42,565 bases of DNA from Candidatus Thalassarchaeum sp. (GTDB taxonomy: Archaea > Thermoplasmatota > Poseidoniia > Poseidoniales > Thalassarchaeaceae): the NCBI GenBank assembly GCA_030748335.1, contig JASMMD010000010.1, positions 1 through 42,565 on the forward strand. The letters are read 5' to 3'. The notes below the pieces were generated by a model that saw only the letters and a program-made list of their open reading frames with translations, was not told the origin of the DNA and did no database searches. Of this stretch, positions 17,197 through 23,867 are shown one piece after another. The position numbers and the translations under genes were made by a program. Within the stretch, counting starts at the first letter, position 1; every line of letters starts with the position of its first letter.

Positions 17197-18009
17197 CTAA
17201 TGGGGAAGCCTGCGCCGCTCGAATGCGGCCTCCTCCATACCACTGAATCCTGAGGGGAGGATGAATGCGTGAACGTATCCGGTATCGATATGCGACAACT
17301 CATCAAGGGCACCTGAGACCACCCGCTCCTCCTCGGTCCCGAGGTCACTAAGTAGCATCCCCGGCCACTCCCTGATGGCCTCCTCGTCCGCTGAATCGTC
17401 CTCGGAGTACTGACTCATCCTCTCGAGCAGGGCCACGGCTTCGCCGGGCATCATCGGGCGCGGCTCCTCGACACCCATCCCGGTCGGGTCGAGATCGAGC
17501 AGCACTAGGGTGTGCAGCCCAGATTCCCTGTTGTCGCGAATCATCTGCAGAGGTGATGTCGGCAGATACTCGCCCACCGAGAAGGGAATGGTCACCTGAC
17601 GGCCGAACCTGTACGACTGCAGCCCGGACAGGGAGACGGCTAGGGCGGTGGCAGTCAGCCCGGGGATTACGTGGAAACCGATTCCCTCCTCGACACAACG
17701 ATCCTCCAGATCGATGTGCGTGGTCGCCTGCATCGGGTCGCCGACCACGAGTAGCGCCACGGGATCCAAGCGGGCGAGGTCGAGCAGCTTCTCGGGCTTC
17801 TCGACTTCGTCCCGCATCACTCTCTCCCACTCCCCAACAATCGACTCCAACCGCCCCTCCTCTCCGGGTGGTAGGACCGCAGTATAACCCTCTAGGAACC
17901 TCTTGGAGCATCCTCTGGCAACACTTCTGGCCCGTTCAGTCATGTGGTCGAGATCGCCCGGCCCGATGCCAATAAGCCAGAGCCCCGGGGCCACTTCCTC
18001 ATCCGTCAT
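17197..18009 (-). CDS. dphB: Diphthine synthase
   Basis: A SAM-dependent methyltransferase of the tetrapyrrole-methylase fold that methylates the modified histidine of elongation factor 2 during diphthamide synthesis. The 270-residue protein begins with GLWLIGIGPGDLDHMTERA, followed by EGYTAVL, VVGDPMQATTHIDL (GDPxxATTH), a VIPG loop and YRFGRQVTIPF, in the family order. A C-terminal GYVHAFILPSGFSGMEEAAFE matches the dimerising lobe. The start is ATG 18009; an in-frame ATG at 18039 would add ten residues. Both lie in CATG palindromes that also provide in-frame ATGs of the opposite-strand trm5-like gene, so the two genes' 5' ends touch or overlap. The upstream part of the long minus-strand open frame is antisense to the trm5-like gene and was discarded. 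Confidence 0.9.
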   Translation of the reverse strand: MTDEEVAPGLWLIGIGPGDLDHMTERARSVARGCSKRFLEGYTAVLPPGEEGRLESIVGEWERVMRDEVEKPEKLLDLARLDPVALLVVGDPMQATTHIDLEDRCVEEGIGFHVIPGLTATALAVSLSGLQSYRFGRQVTIPFSVGEYLPTSPLQMIRDNRESGLHTLVLLDLDPTGMGVEEPRPMMPGEAVALLERMSQYSEDDSADEEAIREWPGMLLSDLGTEEERVVSGALDELSHIDTGYVHAFILPSGFSGMEEAAFERRRLPH

Positions 18010-18037
18010 GGTGAAGCGCGCTGCCCCGCTGCCCACC

Positions 18038-19222
18038 ATGAACGTGATGCGCCATCTCTCAGTCCCCAATCGGCAGGTCGAGCGTGCTCTAGGCATGATT
18101 CGCGAGCATGGGCTACTCGCTCCCGGCATGCGGGTGTTCGAGTCCGAGGATGGCGAATCTAGGCTCATACCGCTGGATTTCGGGGCCCCACCCTCGCTTC
18201 CCGACGGTCTAGCGGGATTCGAGGTCGTCGAGCATGAGGGAGAGCCCGACGAGAGGGTCGACACCGATTGGTGGGGCCACCTCAGGAACCTCTTGGGTGA
18301 CGAAGTCGTCGATGCCGGCGGCGAAGCGTGGCCATCCTCGCACGAGTTCTTCGGTGACATGATGATTGTTAGGTTAGATGAGGAGATTATCGAGTACTCA
18401 CGGGAGATCGCGACCGCCAAACTCCTTTCGCACCCTCACATCAGGCTGGTCCTGTCTGACAGGGGAGTACTAGGAGAGCTCAGGATCCGAGACCTGACAC
18501 CCATCGGGGCAAGGCTCGACGACGAGATCTTGCTGGACGTCATCCCGGACGACATCTCCAGCACCAGGGTGACGGTCAGGGAGTCCGGTAGGAGCATACT
18601 GTGCGACCCCACTCGGGCGTACTTCTCGACCAAGTTGCAGTCTGAGAGGCTTGAGACCCTGGCTCTAGCCAAGGAGCTGCGCTCCTTGCTAGGTCGACCA
18701 CTGCGCGTTTGCGACCCGTTCTGCGGGGTCGGTCCGGCTCTGGCCACTCTACTGGGGGAGCCCGACCTCGTGGGCGACGTGCTCGCTTCAGACCTCAACC
18801 CCGACGCAGTGGAGATGCTGCTGGACAATCTTCGTCGCTGGGACCGCAAGGAGTACCCGGCCGAGCCCGCCCCCATCTCAAGGCTCCACGAGGACAGGAT
18901 AGCAGGGCTGGCGGATGCGACCAAACTGCAGCACGACCCCAACCTCGCCGGTCGTTGGGACATGATTCTGGTCAATCTGCCACACCGGACCATCGAGTTC
19001 CTACCTTCTCTCGTGCCCCTGCTCGACAGGACGGGACCGAGCATGGTTAGGGGGAGGGTGATAGCGGCTGAGGCTGACATCCCTGAGGCCGACCGCGCGA
19101 TACGCCAGGCTCTGCCGCCAAGACTCGAGGGGATGCCCGAACCGTCGCTGCGAATCAAGCGCGACTACAGCTCCACGCTCCGTCTTTGTTCGTTTGAGGC
19201 ATGGTTGGCCCCCACGCCGTAG
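18038..19222 (+). CDS. Trm5-type tRNA (guanine37-N1)-methyltransferase
   Basis: A class I SAM methyltransferase of about 394 residues modelled on archaeal Trm5, which makes m1G37 to keep the reading frame. The N-terminal segment HLSVPNRQVERALGMIREHGLL resembles the D1 domain start; ELRIRDL and AYFSTKLQSERLETL match the Trm5 RxxD and FSPRLxxER segments. The SAM motif is CDPFCGVGPALATLL, DLNPDAVEMLLDN is motif II, and VNLPHRTIEFL is the NLP motif. Start choice is uncertain: ATG 18038, ATG 18047 and ATG 18008 are in frame. Its 5' end is shared with divergent diphthine synthase, another translation-accuracy gene. A paralogous wyosine-pathway Taw22-like role is possible. Confidence 0.85.
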   Translation: MNVMRHLSVPNRQVERALGMIREHGLLAPGMRVFESEDGESRLIPLDFGAPPSLPDGLAGFEVVEHEGEPDERVDTDWWGHLRNLLGDEVVDAGGEAWPSSHEFFGDMMIVRLDEEIIEYSREIATAKLLSHPHIRLVLSDRGVLGELRIRDLTPIGARLDDEILLDVIPDDISSTRVTVRESGRSILCDPTRAYFSTKLQSERLETLALAKELRSLLGRPLRVCDPFCGVGPALATLLGEPDLVGDVLASDLNPDAVEMLLDNLRRWDRKEYPAEPAPISRLHEDRIAGLADATKLQHDPNLAGRWDMILVNLPHRTIEFLPSLVPLLDRTGPSMVRGRVIAAEADIPEADRAIRQALPPRLEGMPEPSLRIKRDYSSTLRLCSFEAWLAPTP

Positions 19223-19223
19223 G

Positions 19224-19232
19224 CATATTTAT
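19224..19232 (+). promoter_or_regulatory. TATA-like box for the small-gene array
   Basis: CATATTTAT begins 34 bases before ATG 19258, in a short A/T-rich gap directly after the trm5-like stop. This spacing fits archaeal transcription starting at or just before the ATG. It supports ATG 19258 as the first gene's start rather than the longer open frame, which would begin inside the trm5-like gene. Confidence 0.55.
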
Positions 19233-19257
19233 CGCTCCAATCACTATCAAAATAGAC

Positions 19258-19542
19258 ATGCCCGCTCCTCTTCTCGAACTTCTTTGTTGTTTGTTGGATA
19301 TAGGGTCAACTGCCGCGATGGCTGGTGGTTTGAATTCAGCAATGACTCCTAGTACCAAATTGAATACCCCCCAGCAAAGACGCGCCCAGCAAGTCAGAAC
19401 ATGCGCATTCGACGGCTGCAACGCCCTGTCATTCAGATCCACTGACCACTGCTGGAGACATCAGGACGAACCCCTCTCAGACCCAGAACCGGAGCCCGAG
19501 CCCGAAGCAGAAGCCAACTGGTGGGAAGAAGAATCGGATTGA
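19258..19542 (+). CDS. Array gene 1: small protein with C-terminal Cys/His + Glu-Pro + NWWEE tail
   Basis: A 94-residue protein of unknown function. It starts MPAPLLELLCCLLDIGS, a short hydrophobic N-terminus. Its second half has a C-x4-C-x10-C-x2-H set (CAFDGCNALSFRSTDHCWRH), likely a small zinc site, then an acidic Pro/Glu repeat (DPEPEPEPEAE) and the end ANWWEEESD. The same tail, at protein and DNA level, ends array gene 2, and the NWWEE end recurs in gene 3. ATG 19258 is supported by a TATA-like box about 30 bases upstream. The next gene starts 10 bases after its stop. Composition is more A/T-rich than in flanking housekeeping genes. I see no informative homology. Confidence 0.7.
   Translation: MPAPLLELLCCLLDIGSTAAMAGGLNSAMTPSTKLNTPQQRRAQQVRTCAFDGCNALSFRSTDHCWRHQDEPLSDPEPEPEPEAEANWWEEESD
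19420..19500 (+). repeat. Tail repeat copy A (81 bases)
   Basis: This is the first copy of an 81-base direct repeat. It is identical to 19871-19951 except for one T/C difference. It codes for NALSFRSTDHCW, HQDE and the start of the Glu-Pro tract. The similarity then continues imperfectly to the stop codons through the NWWEE codons. Confidence 0.85.
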
Positions 19543-19552
19543 TGAGACCATC

Positions 19553-19987
19553 ATGAAAATTTCAACAAAACAATATTTTGAACTTGGGATGCTTATCTAC
19601 ATGCTGCCAGCAGCCCTCATGGGTATTGGAGGTGGCTCGGCCACCACACTCCTCGGCTCGTTTACCATGGCATACATGGGGGGACTGATTCCTTGTATCA
19701 TTGGGATTGTTTTATTATCGCGCGACGAAGAATATCGACCTCACTCACTCTTCATTCTTACACAACAAGAACGCGACCAACTGAGGGAAGATGAGATTAG
19801 ACCCAAGATTGAGACGTCCCCTACAGAAAGACAAAATAAACTCAGTCAAAATTGTTCTAGAGAGGGTTGTAACGCCCTGTCATTCAGATCCACTGACCAC
19901 TGCTGGAGACATCAGGACGAACCCCCCTCAGACCCAGAACCGGAGCCCGAGGCAGAGGGCAACTGGTGGGAAGAACAAACGGAGTGA
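19553..19987 (+). CDS. Array gene 2: two-TM protein with the shared C-terminal tail
   Basis: A 144-residue protein. The N-terminal third has two hydrophobic helices (LGMLIYMLPAALMGIGGG and YMGGLIPCIIGIVLLS), followed by a charged helix (QQERDQLREDEIRPK). The C-terminus is C-x4-C-x10-C-x2-H (NCSREGCNALSFRSTDHCWRH), then DPEPEPEAE and GNWWEEQTE. The topology predicts that the zinc-like module and acidic tail lie on the same side of the membrane as the charged helix. The N-terminal body is unrelated to that of array gene 1, while the last 40 residues are nearly identical, as is the DNA. The ATG is 10 bases after the previous stop and the next start is 4 bases after its stop, so the array is an operon. 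No function is known. Confidence 0.75.
   Translation: MKISTKQYFELGMLIYMLPAALMGIGGGSATTLLGSFTMAYMGGLIPCIIGIVLLSRDEEYRPHSLFILTQQERDQLREDEIRPKIETSPTERQNKLSQNCSREGCNALSFRSTDHCWRHQDEPPSDPEPEPEAEGNWWEEQTE
19871..19951 (+). repeat. Tail repeat copy B (81 bases)
   Basis: This is the second copy of the 81-base direct repeat found at 19420-19500, 451 bases downstream, differing at one position. Such identity in otherwise diverged genes points to recent duplication or gene conversion of the tail module. Confidence 0.85.
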
Positions 19988-19991
19988 TGTT

Positions 19992-20450
19992 GTGGAGAAC
20001 GAGCAGGAGCAGGAACTCCTTTCCGATAACGAACAAGAACCCAAAGCGGAACCCGAGCCTGTATTTGCTAGGGGCTCCAGGAGGATTCACCCACTTCAGG
20101 TAGTGGCAACCCTGTTGATTACGATAGCGCTCTTTCTCTTTCACGCCGGCTCAGCTCCGACTTGTGATTATGGGGACCCTCCCTCTCCTTGGGAGTTACA
20201 TGGCGTGTGGGAATTTGACGAACCAGACTGTGAACCCGACGGATGGGACGAATGGGGCGATGACTTCCTAGACGCCACTGGCTTCTCCAAGTCGACAAAA
20301 AACATCATCGGTTTTGTATTCTTCATGTTGGCTTTCTATTGTTGGTCGTACCACCGCGAGACTCAGAAGAACGAAGAGCCTGAGAAATTACCAGAATCTT
20401 TCTCCGAGCCCGAAGCAGATGCCAACTGGTGGGAAGAAGAAACGGAGTGA
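19992..20450 (+). CDS. Array gene 3: two-TM protein ending in NWWEE
   Basis: A 152-residue protein from GTG 19992. This start is four bases after the upstream TGA, with the same TGTT spacer that precedes ATG 20455 of array gene 4; the upstream part of the frame is antisense-like overlap with gene 2. It has an acidic N-terminal region rich in Glu/Gln, one hydrophobic segment (VVATLLITIALFLFHAG), an Asp/Trp-rich loop with two Cys (CDYGD, DCEPDGWDEW), a second helix (IIGFVFFMLAFYCWSY), and a C-terminal SEPEADANWWEEETE. It lacks the C-x4-C...CxxH module of genes 1 and 2 but keeps the end sequence, whose DNA resembles copy A. Function is unknown. Confidence 0.7.
   Translation: MENEQEQELLSDNEQEPKAEPEPVFARGSRRIHPLQVVATLLITIALFLFHAGSAPTCDYGDPPSPWELHGVWEFDEPDCEPDGWDEWGDDFLDATGFSKSTKNIIGFVFFMLAFYCWSYHRETQKNEEPEKLPESFSEPEADANWWEEETE
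20406..20447 (+). repeat. Partial tail repeat copy C
   Basis: The last codons of array gene 3 (encoding EPEADANWWEEETE) are nearly identical in DNA to the end of array gene 1 (from about 19498). The Cys/His portion of the repeat is absent, so this is a partial copy. Confidence 0.7.
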
Positions 20451-20454
20451 TGTT

Positions 20455-21471
20455 ATGAAAAAGGACGGCACGGTTCAGGGATACATTGGGGCCGGGATAG
20501 TTTTCTATTGGTTAGGAAGCCCGTGGTGGCCTTATTTATCCGCACTTGATGACCCTGATCGCAACTGTGCCCCCATGGGTTGCTACGATATTTTTATCGT
20601 CCCGTTCATCTTTCTGTTTGTTTTATTCTGTACATTCATATCGTTCCTCTTCTGTAGATTTCTTGGGCGGATCTATTACGAAAATAGGATGTCGAGTGCG
20701 AAATATTCGAGCGCCTGGGGCCCGGAGCGCGCGGAATGTCCTCGTTGCACAAATAAGAGTGGAAAGTCAAACCGCAAGCTCACCTACTATCCATCAGACT
20801 CCGGTGTTATCAACTACTGGGAAAACAGGATACGCCGCCTTGGCACATATCGCTGTGGCCGGTGCGATGGAGAACTCATCAACGCAAAGCAGGCCGCGTA
20901 TGCCTTCGAAAATCACCCTATCACTCCTAATGAAATCCTCGAGCAGGGCTCTCCGTGCGGTTTGGACTGCCCCATATGCTCATCGGAGATGGTTGAGACC
21001 ACCCTGCTTCATATCAGGAAGAAGGAATCATACGGCCTGCCCGGATCCGTACCTAGCCCAAGCCACCCTGTGATTGACGCCATCGTGCTGGGTATTGTCG
21101 TCTTTGATTTTCTATCTCACCAGCAGCTAGAGAAGAAGGATAACCGAACTGAGGCGATCAAACTCAACGGTTGTACCGATTGCGGCTCTTTTTGGTTCGA
21201 CTACTTCGAGATGTCCGCAGTCGAGAGCGCCGCCAAAGTCACCGAGGCGGATTCAGCATCCTTGGAGATGCTGGTGGAGAGGGAGAGAGGCGTGTCCGAG
21301 CGTGAACCATCTAGACAGGCCCGAACCCGAGCCCGCCGCGCCTGGTCCGGAGGAAGGGCGCAGAACACAAACTGCCTCCACATCGACAATAGGACAAGCA
21401 AGAAGTGCCGCAGGGTCACCTATCGAAGCAGTGAGTACTGCTACGTGCACCAATCACAGGGATCCAAATGA
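20455..21471 (+). CDS. Array gene 4: membrane protein with three putative zinc modules
   Basis: A 338-residue protein. The N-terminal part has two hydrophobic segments (GYIGAGIVFYWLG and IFIVPFIFLFVLFCTFISFLF). Next come paired CPRC (near residue 96) and CGRC (near 139), a possible zinc ribbon. Then come CPIC (near 175) and CTDCGSFWFD (near 240), which resemble a zf-TFIIB ribbon whose halves are split by a hydrophobic stretch (VIDAIVLGIVVFDFL); this layout is shared with the gene at 2-364. After a charged linker the protein ends with a third set, C-x9-C-x10-C-x2-H, a relative of the tail module of array genes 1 and 2. ATG 20455 is four bases after the gene 3 stop. The stop is one base from the tRNA-Asp 3' end. 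Function is unknown. Confidence 0.75.
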   Translation: MKKDGTVQGYIGAGIVFYWLGSPWWPYLSALDDPDRNCAPMGCYDIFIVPFIFLFVLFCTFISFLFCRFLGRIYYENRMSSAKYSSAWGPERAECPRCTNKSGKSNRKLTYYPSDSGVINYWENRIRRLGTYRCGRCDGELINAKQAAYAFENHPITPNEILEQGSPCGLDCPICSSEMVETTLLHIRKKESYGLPGSVPSPSHPVIDAIVLGIVVFDFLSHQQLEKKDNRTEAIKLNGCTDCGSFWFDYFEMSAVESAAKVTEADSASLEMLVERERGVSEREPSRQARTRARRAWSGGRAQNTNCLHIDNRTSKKCRRVTYRSSEYCYVHQSQGSK

Positions 21472-21472
21472 G

Positions 21473-21548
21473 TGGCGCCCCGACCGGGATTTGAACCCGG
21501 GTCGCAGCCTCGACAGGGCTGCATGATAGGCCACTACACCATCAGGGC
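21473..21548 (-). tRNA. tRNA-Asp (anticodon GTC)
   Basis: A minus-strand cloverleaf of 76 bases including an encoded CCA. The acceptor arms GCCCTGA and TCGGGGC pair fully (one G-T), the anticodon stem CAGCC/GGCTG holds loop CTGTCGA with anticodon GTC, and the T arm is CCGGG-TTCAAAT-CCCGG. The discriminator is G, as expected for tRNA-Asp. No intron is visible. Its 3' end faces the small-gene array, one base from the last array stop. Confidence 0.95.
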
Positions 21549-21626
21549 AGGGCCTCATCGACAAGGCCACTCTTTTTCAATCTTTGACAGGGTATTGTTC
21601 ATCATCCGGCCGCACTGCGGTTTGGC

Positions 21627-22220
21627 ATGGACGACACCCCTCTTGTCATCGATGTCATCGACAATGGGGGCCAGTGGACGCACCGTGAGTGGCGGATGCT
21701 GCGCTACCTCGGCGTCGATACCCAGATCCTACCCAACAAAACCCCTCTAGACGAGCTCCGCGAGGTCGACGGGCTCATCCTGTCGGGAGGTGCGGCCCGG
21801 GTCGGCCTGACTGGCGAGTTGGGCAACTGCGGGGGCTACCTCGGCCTAGACGTTCCAATCCTCGGGATTTGCGCCGGCCACCAGTTCATGGCCGGTTTCT
21901 ACGGAGGCAGGGCGGCCGAGGCACCAAAACCGGAGTTCGGAGCCGCGACGATAACGCTCGTCGATGGCGGTGGGGCGATGTTCGAGGGGACGCCTGACAA
22001 GCAGACAGTATGGGAGAGCCACAACGACGAGGTCGTACAGGCCCCTCCCGGTTTCGTGATAACGGCGCAAAGTGAGTCCTGCGAGGTTCAGGGGATGGAG
22101 AACGAGGCTGGTGACCGATTCGGGCTGCAGTTCCATCCCGAAGTGAATGACTCGGAGTACGGCGCGAGGATTTTCGAGAACTTCGTCACAGTGTGCAAAC
22201 GGGCCCATAGGGCCCGCTGA
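21627..22220 (+). CDS. guaAA: GMP synthase glutaminase subunit (subunit A)
   Basis: A 197-residue class I glutamine amidotransferase that supplies ammonia to the separate ATP-pyrophosphatase subunit of archaeal GMP synthase. It starts VIDVIDNGGQWTHREWRML, matching the DNGGQ(Y/W)xHxxxR start of GuaAa. The catalytic Cys is in GICAGHQFMA, and the His and Glu are in LQFHPEVNDSEYG. The length fits the stand-alone archaeal subunit and excludes fused bacterial GuaA. The synthetase subunit is not in this window. It lies downstream of a tRNA on the other strand and 43 bases before the RNA polymerase subunit gene, and may lead a plus-strand cluster of information-processing genes. Confidence 0.93.
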   Translation: MDDTPLVIDVIDNGGQWTHREWRMLRYLGVDTQILPNKTPLDELREVDGLILSGGAARVGLTGELGNCGGYLGLDVPILGICAGHQFMAGFYGGRAAEAPKPEFGAATITLVDGGGAMFEGTPDKQTVWESHNDEVVQAPPGFVITAQSESCEVQGMENEAGDRFGLQFHPEVNDSEYGARIFENFVTVCKRAHRAR

Positions 22221-22263
22221 GCCATAGGACAGATTGAAGAAGGCCCGCTAGGTCGCCGGCTCG

Positions 22264-22533
22264 ATGTCGAACGAAGCAGACCGTCTCATACTCCACAAGT
22301 GCAGGAACTGCAACCGCACCGATCGAAGGGGCTGGAGTCCCACTGAGCTGCCCAAGTGCAACCACTGTGAATCGACCATGGACCCACTCGAAATCCGATA
22401 CAAGTGCCTGCGCTGCGGCGCCCTGACCTGGAGCGAGGCCGGAACCACCGGCCAGTCCTGCCGCAAGTGCGGATACAGGGTCTTCGTCAAGCCCCGCAAG
22501 GAAGGCCGTCACAAGACCCTGAAGGCCGAGTGA
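22264..22533 (+). CDS. rpoP: RNA polymerase subunit P (Rpb12-like) with extra N-terminal zinc ribbon
   Basis: An 89-residue protein. The C-terminal half, IRYKCLRCGALTW...SCRKCGYRVFVKPRKEG, matches RpoP/Rpb12, the small zinc subunit of archaeal RNA polymerase (YxCxxCG...CxxCGYRxxxKxR). The N-terminal half adds a second Cys set, HKCRNCN near residue 12 and PKCNHCES near residue 32, probably another ribbon. Standard archaeal RpoP is only about 45-50 residues, so this protein is roughly twice the usual size. The possibility that it is another zinc protein that merely resembles RpoP cannot be excluded without alignment. It is flanked by guaAA and the RFC-like gene in the same direction. Confidence 0.72.
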   Translation: MSNEADRLILHKCRNCNRTDRRGWSPTELPKCNHCESTMDPLEIRYKCLRCGALTWSEAGTTGQSCRKCGYRVFVKPRKEGRHKTLKAE

Positions 22534-22573
22534 GCAGCGCGGTCTTCAAGTCCCGCCAATCCGACGACCCCTC

Positions 22574-23713
22574 ATGACCGGCTGGCTGAACACTCACTCC
22601 CCTCGTACCTTCGAGCAGTTGGCCATCCCCGACAAACCACGGCAGACACTGCTCGCAGCCAGTGTTTCGGCCGATCCACCCCACCTGTTAATCACCGGCC
22701 CGGTAGGGGTTGGCAAGACCGCGGCTTGGCGTCTGGTGGCCCGACAGGTCCTCGGCAGCGGCTGGCGTTCCACCACGCACGTGCTGCAGTGCCGCGACCT
22801 CGTTCGCCAGCGCGGCGCCATGAAGACGTTCGAGGACTTCCTCAGGCCGGGCGGAACCGGTTCCAAGGACACACTGGCCGGGAGGCTCAGCCTTGACGCC
22901 TTTGACAGGGGGATATCAACTGGCTCGTCTGACGACCTAGCACCAGCCGGCGAGGAGACCGAGATCGAACCCGGATTCCTGCCAGTCAGCCGACTCATAG
23001 TACTCGAGGACGCAGACCACCTTGGCTCGATTAGGCAGGCCTACCTGCGCAGGATGATGGAGACCGTGGGCATCGCCTCGAGATTCGTGCTTGTGGCTAG
23101 GGCACCGTCGAGAATCATCGACGCACTACGCTCCCGAACCCAGATGATTCGGATTCCTGCGACCCAGCGCGAGACGATGCTGTCTGCCATGCGGTCCATC
23201 GCACAATCAGAAGGCGTGAAGACAGCCGATGGCGTTCTCGATGACATCGCGTACATCTGTGAGGGCAATCTCAGGAAGGCCCTGTTCACGCTGGAGATGC
23301 TGCATCTTAGGGGGCTCGCCGACGACCGCTCGGCGGTACATACTCTGGTTCAATCGACCACCCTGCAGTCTGGTAGGCATCTGCTGGAAATGGCTCTCAG
23401 GGGTAGGGTGGTCGAATGGAGGTGGGAGAATCGGAGAGGTCGCAAGAAGAAGGTACTGGCAGGAGCCCTAGCCGAGATAGACCGGATGATGAACGATCAC
23501 GGTATGGACTCCGACGACGTGGTCCACCAACTCCACGACGTTCTTGTTGGCCGCAGACTCTCTCTCCCCGACCCCTTACGCGAGCAGCTACTCGCCGCAC
23601 TCGCAGATTGCGACGCCCAATTGAAGCGCTCTATGCACGCCAGAATACCGTTCGAGAACTTCCTGCACAGGACCGCAAGAGCGGGCAAGGACCACGGTCT
23701 CGCCTTCGGTTGA
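22574..23713 (+). CDS. Divergent RFC-type clamp-loader AAA+ ATPase
   Basis: A 379-residue AAA+ ATPase similar to replication factor C small subunits, which load PCNA. It has the RFC-style N-terminus (WLNTHSPRTFEQLAIPD, compare W-x-KYRP-x-x), Walker A GPVGVGKT at residues 42-49, Walker B LIVLEDADHL near 143 where most RFCs have DEAD, and an SRC-like motif reading RSRTQMIRI. An insert rich in Gly/Ser (about residues 95-135) separates Walker A and B. C-terminal helical segments (GNLRKALFTLEML) resemble the RFC lid domain. The deviations suggest a specialised paralog or the divergent partner of a canonical RFC small subunit encoded elsewhere. Its stop is followed after 3 bases by the tRNA-Arg gene on the opposite strand. 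Confidence 0.82.
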   Translation: MTGWLNTHSPRTFEQLAIPDKPRQTLLAASVSADPPHLLITGPVGVGKTAAWRLVARQVLGSGWRSTTHVLQCRDLVRQRGAMKTFEDFLRPGGTGSKDTLAGRLSLDAFDRGISTGSSDDLAPAGEETEIEPGFLPVSRLIVLEDADHLGSIRQAYLRRMMETVGIASRFVLVARAPSRIIDALRSRTQMIRIPATQRETMLSAMRSIAQSEGVKTADGVLDDIAYICEGNLRKALFTLEMLHLRGLADDRSAVHTLVQSTTLQSGRHLLEMALRGRVVEWRWENRRGRKKKVLAGALAEIDRMMNDHGMDSDDVVHQLHDVLVGRRLSLPDPLREQLLAALADCDAQLKRSMHARIPFENFLHRTARAGKDHGLAFG

Positions 23714-23716
23714 GGA

Positions 23717-23794
23717 TGGCGGACGCGGCAGGATTCGAACCCGCGGTCCCCGGCTTAGGAGGCCGGTGCATTATCCGGACTATGCTACGCGCCC
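23717..23794 (-). tRNA. tRNA-Arg (anticodon CCT)
   Basis: A minus-strand cloverleaf of 78 bases with encoded CCA. The acceptor stem GGGCGCG/CGCGTCC pairs with one G-T, the anticodon stem CCGGC/GCCGG closes loop CTCCTAA with anticodon CCT, and the T arm is GCGGG-TTCGAAT-CCTGC. The discriminator is G. No intron is seen. It lies between two plus-strand genes and is transcribed against them. Confidence 0.95.
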
Positions 23795-23867
23795 GCTTCC
23801 GCCAAGCTATCCCCCCCAAGAAAGGTGACCCTAGCAGAATCACCACATTTAGGTCGAGATTACGCCG

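Noticed and set aside
18010-18420. N-terminal extension of the diphthine synthase frame
   Set aside because: Low-complexity Ser/Pro/Arg sequence antisense to the trm5-like gene; the family N-terminus begins a few residues after ATG 18009.
18436-19158. Minus-strand open frame (240 codons)
   Set aside because: Antisense to the trm5-like gene, whose SAM and NLP motifs make the plus strand the coding one.
19155-19442. Minus-strand open frame opposite array gene 1
   Set aside because: No motif; the plus-strand frame is supported by a conserved tail repeated in the next genes and a TATA-like box.
19420-20447. CRISPR-like array
   Set aside because: The repeats are 81 bases, coding, only two full copies, and separated by about 370 bases of gene sequence; no cas genes are present.
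19222-21548. Integrated element with att sites at tRNA-Asp
   Set aside because: I found no integrase and no convincing copy of the tRNA 3' end at the left border, so it is kept only as an open question in the findings.
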